This document shows positions 61,725 to 64,000 of a stretch of DNA of 64,000 nt, in pieces. The stretch's first letter is position 1, and the number at the start of each line of letters is the position of its first letter. A program made the translations under genes and the position numbers. This DNA comes from Sphingomonas sp. PP-CC-1A-547 (lineage in GTDB: Bacteria; Pseudomonadota; Alphaproteobacteria; Sphingomonadales; Sphingomonadaceae), in contig NZ_RAPZ01000015.1 of NCBI RefSeq assembly GCF_003610375.1, positions 1 through 64,000 on the forward strand, given 5' to 3'. Below the pieces are notes generated by a model that was given only the letters and a program-made list of their open reading frames with translations, did no database searches and was not told the origin of the DNA.

Positions 61725-63671
61725 TCAGCGACCCTCGCTGTGACCCTTGCCAGGCCGAGCGACCGGAAATTGTGCTTCCGTGTCCGTCGGCCCTTTTGCC
61801 TTGGCCCCGCTTCGTGGCTTTTCGACATTGCTCGCGAGATCGATCAGCCCTCCAGGTTTTGAAACGGCAACATCACGCGTGGACCTCTCTCGGGAACGCT
61901 TTCTTTCGGCGGCAGGTTCGGATGCGGACCGTTGAGACAGGAGCGGTATTGGAGGGCCGCTTTCATCGGGACCGCCAGGGCGACGTCTAGTGTTTCGCGG
62001 AGCTGGAATTCTATCTGAATCGATATCCGTGTCTGTCGGCGGCAAGATGCTGGCAATCGCTACCGCCGAGTCCACTACCGGGACGGCTTGACTCTTGAGA
62101 TGGTCGCTGACTTCGACTGCACGGCGCCTGACAAAGTCGGGGTCGTTCAAAACCTCGCTTAATCCGTGGGCTTTCGCCAGCGCATATACCCGTTCGCGGA
62201 AAGCGGCGCTGCCGCTAACCGACACCTTGCCATCGAAATTCAAGGCAGCCAGCCTGAGCGCGCCTAACAGTGCCGCATCATCATCGGCGATTACATCGAT
62301 GCGCGGGCCGCGATCGAGAAAGGCTGTTGGGGATTGGGGCCCTCGGGCATACCGCACGCCATCGGCGCAAGGGTAGCCCGTATAACCTTCGACCACATGC
62401 GGAGAAACCGCCCCGGCGCGCCGTCCACCGTGTAGCGACGGGAAGCCGCTCACCCGGTGTCGATGCGGCCATCGCTCTGCCAAGACCCCTTCGCCGTGCG
62501 CATAGTAAAAGCTCTGCAGGTCAGGAGGAGGCCGCTTGATCTTGCTCGCTTTTGCCGAGGCCTGGTCCCGGGCCGCCGCCCGCGCGATGTTCGTTGCGGT
62601 CACGGGCTTGCCAACCTCCGTGGCGCGCGCTGCACGGGCCTTGCGCTTGTCATCCTGAAGCTTTCGCCACTGTTCGCACGCCGCACGATATTCCTCGGCG
62701 CGCAACGCCTCTGTAAAACGGTCGTCATCAACCAATCTGGTAACGAGCGGGGTCACCGCATCACGGGGTTGGAACCCACCAAGTCGTTTTTCCAGCCGCG
62801 TGCGAGTGATGGCCCGATCTACGATCGATGCCTTTACCCGCTCATTACCGACACCGATCGTCACACCATTGGTGCCTGTCAGGTCATAGGTGATGCCGAC
62901 GCCTGCAAGCGAAGCGTGAAGCTCGGCCCAGGACCTTGCCGCCTTGATCCGCGGCAGCGCGTCATCCTGCGCGATCCGCTGCGCAGAGCGATAGCCGGTC
63001 CGATTCTCGAAAGCGGCTGCGGCCGGGCGGATTGATTCCCGACCGTCCTCGATGCGTGCAAGCGCACTTGCGGTCAGGACCGGACGGCCGTTCGCAACTT
63101 CGTATCGGTTATCTTTCTCGGCCTGCCATCCGAACCGATCGACGATGAGTGCGACCGCCTGGTGGGCTGCCTCCAGTGTGAAGCCGTCGTTTATCTCGAT
63201 CATGCGACGCGTGGCGCAATCGTATCGGTTCAAGGCGAGATGAACATGGCGGTTACGGGTATCGCCGTGGCAGGCGTAGATGCAGGGCTGGTCGGCAACG
63301 TCCAGATGTTCGACGAACAGCGCAACCACCGCATCAACTTGATCCGGTGTGGGCAGTTCATCCTCACGCCAGCTCAGCAACCAATGGTCGACAGGGTTGG
63401 GGCTACGGCGGGCTTCCTGGGCGACGGCGATCATTTCGGCCCGTTGTCCTTCGATCGTTTCGCTAACGAAACCTCTGGCGCCGATGTGGAACAGCCGTTC
63501 TGTCGATGGGGCGGCGAGTTTCTGGCTCAGCATATATTCGACCAGATGCGCCCGTTCTGCGCTTTCCTTGTCGGGCAGCCTTAGGTAATCGACCAGCCGC
63601 CGCGCATGTGTCGAGCGCTCGATGGTGGCATTCCTGCCTGCGGGTCGGGCGGGGATTTTCTTGACGATCAT
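61725..63671 (-). CDS. Conjugative/mobilisation relaxase (MobP-like, with LPD7-like domain)
   Basis: 648 aa. The N-terminal ~250 residues form the relaxase domain: H135-G-D-T-R-N-R-H-V-H-L-A-L-N-R149 is motif III, with the metal-binding histidines and Asp/Asn. Y29 in R-L-V-D-Y-L is the best candidate for the catalytic Tyr. A middle charged region is followed by an LPD7-like segment near 480-540 (D-D-A-A-L-L-G-A-L-R-L-A-A ... F-R-E-R-V-Y-A-L-A-K-A-H-G-L), as in many mobilisable-element relaxases. It nicks at oriT and pilots transfer with the help of a foreign secretion system. It overlaps the MobC-like gene by 4 nt. Confidence 0.88.
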   Translation of the reverse strand: MIVKKIPARPAGRNATIERSTHARRLVDYLRLPDKESAERAHLVEYMLSQKLAAPSTERLFHIGARGFVSETIEGQRAEMIAVAQEARRSPNPVDHWLLSWREDELPTPDQVDAVVALFVEHLDVADQPCIYACHGDTRNRHVHLALNRYDCATRRMIEINDGFTLEAAHQAVALIVDRFGWQAEKDNRYEVANGRPVLTASALARIEDGRESIRPAAAAFENRTGYRSAQRIAQDDALPRIKAARSWAELHASLAGVGITYDLTGTNGVTIGVGNERVKASIVDRAITRTRLEKRLGGFQPRDAVTPLVTRLVDDDRFTEALRAEEYRAACEQWRKLQDDKRKARAARATEVGKPVTATNIARAAARDQASAKASKIKRPPPDLQSFYYAHGEGVLAERWPHRHRVSGFPSLHGGRRAGAVSPHVVEGYTGYPCADGVRYARGPQSPTAFLDRGPRIDVIADDDAALLGALRLAALNFDGKVSVSGSAAFRERVYALAKAHGLSEVLNDPDFVRRRAVEVSDHLKSQAVPVVDSAVAIASILPPTDTDIDSDRIPAPRNTRRRPGGPDESGPPIPLLSQRSASEPAAERKRSRERSTRDVAVSKPGGLIDLASNVEKPRSGAKAKGPTDTEAQFPVARPGKGHSEGR

Positions 63672-63997
63672 GACACCGTGTCATCGTCCGCGTCCGCGCT
63701 GGGAATGTCCTGGGATAGCCGCGCAATAGCCGTGCGGACTTCGGTGAGCGTAGCCGCTGTCTGCCCAACGTCCATGCCAGGATGCTCGGTCAGCATCTGC
63801 AGGCGGCGCCCGATCAGATGCAGAGCGGCGATTCTGCGCAGTCCGTCGCGGCTGCGAATACCCCCGCCGAACACACGCGCCCGGACAAGCGTGGAAATAC
63901 CGATGTCGCCCGCCTCGAGATGAAGCGCATCCCATTCCTCGTTGCTGACGCGGAAGACGATTTTTTTGCCGCTGTCGGCGCGGCGTGCCCGGCTCAA
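63668..63997 (-). CDS. MobC-like relaxosome protein (may continue past the window edge)
   Basis: At least 109 aa. It starts, or is cut, near the right edge: the only in-window start is TTG at 63997, so the real start may lie outside. The N-terminal region K-I-V-F-R-V-S-N-E-E-W-D-A-L resembles the ribbon-helix-helix part of MobC proteins, which bind next to oriT and help open the DNA. The rest is helical (R-I-A-A-L-H-L-I-G-R-R-L-Q-M-L, A-A-T-L-T-E-V-R-T-A-I). It is coupled to the relaxase by an ATGA overlap, the standard mobC-relaxase order. Confidence 0.8.
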   Translation of the reverse strand: MSRARRADSGKKIVFRVSNEEWDALHLEAGDIGISTLVRARVFGGGIRSRDGLRRIAALHLIGRRLQMLTEHPGMDVGQTAATLTEVRTAIARLSQDIPSADADDDTVS

Positions 63998-64000
63998 ACG

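Overview
The window looks like a chromosomal or large-replicon segment from a sphingomonad alphaproteobacterium (Sphingomonas or close kin). I infer this from the generally high GC, the alphaproteobacterial gene types (HWE-family histidine kinase with single-domain response regulators, DUF1176 lipoprotein, Gcd-type PQQ glucose dehydrogenase) and a large exopolysaccharide locus with a short GelD/Wza-like lipoprotein and a fused co-polymerase/tyrosine kinase. No rRNA, tRNA or CRISPR array was seen.

Layout. 1-9.3 kb: the 5' edge of an IS110-type transposase, small unknown proteins (including a 42-residue membrane protein at 2473-2601), an HWE histidine kinase with two receiver-only response regulators, a TetR gene divergent from an orphan SdhC-like membrane subunit, a GNAT acetyltransferase, and an Lrp regulator divergent from an EamA exporter. 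Most genes here end in related GTTCCC-type hairpins. 9.3-13.3 kb: a decay zone with an intact VapBC pair, a frameshifted serine recombinase, an IS66 TnpA remnant fused head-on to a broken ABC transporter, and about 1 kb of apparently empty DNA. 13.3-15.5 kb: 3-hydroxyacyl-CoA dehydrogenase and a DUF1176 lipoprotein.

15.7-49.1 kb is an exopolysaccharide/heteropolysaccharide locus. It has nucleotide-sugar supply (UDP-glucuronate epimerase-like protein, rmlCBDA for dTDP-rhamnose, galU, manC, gmd and fcl for GDP-fucose, and a WbpM-like 4,6-dehydratase plus an SDR reductase that could make UDP-QuiNAc), two initiating phosphoglycosyltransferases, five glycosyltransferases, an acyltransferase, two Wzy/ligase-like proteins, a Wzx flippase, a Tat-exported pectate-lyase-fold protein, a Wza-like lipoprotein and a fused Wzc-like tyrosine kinase. 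These are followed by a TPR-like protein, a Gln-rich secreted protein and two small lipoproteins. The central part (about 28-43 kb) is visibly AT-richer than its surroundings, which suggests acquisition. A diverged 290-bp duplication of the sugar-transferase/galU junction, fused to the 3' end of a moeB gene, lies at 20979-21646.

49.2-57 kb: a perfect 13-bp inverted repeat beside a truncated tyrosine recombinase, then a very GC-rich stretch with membrane PQQ glucose dehydrogenase and a group of cysteine-containing secreted proteins of unknown function. One of these has an in-frame amber codon, although its start is coupled to the upstream gene. 57.5-64 kb: a mobilisable-element module with a fused MNT-HEPN protein, a four-gene operon whose genes overlap end to end (one member resembles the histidine core of MobA/MobL relaxases), a divergent TetR regulator, a MobP-type relaxase with an LPD7-like segment and a MobC-like gene that runs to the window edge.
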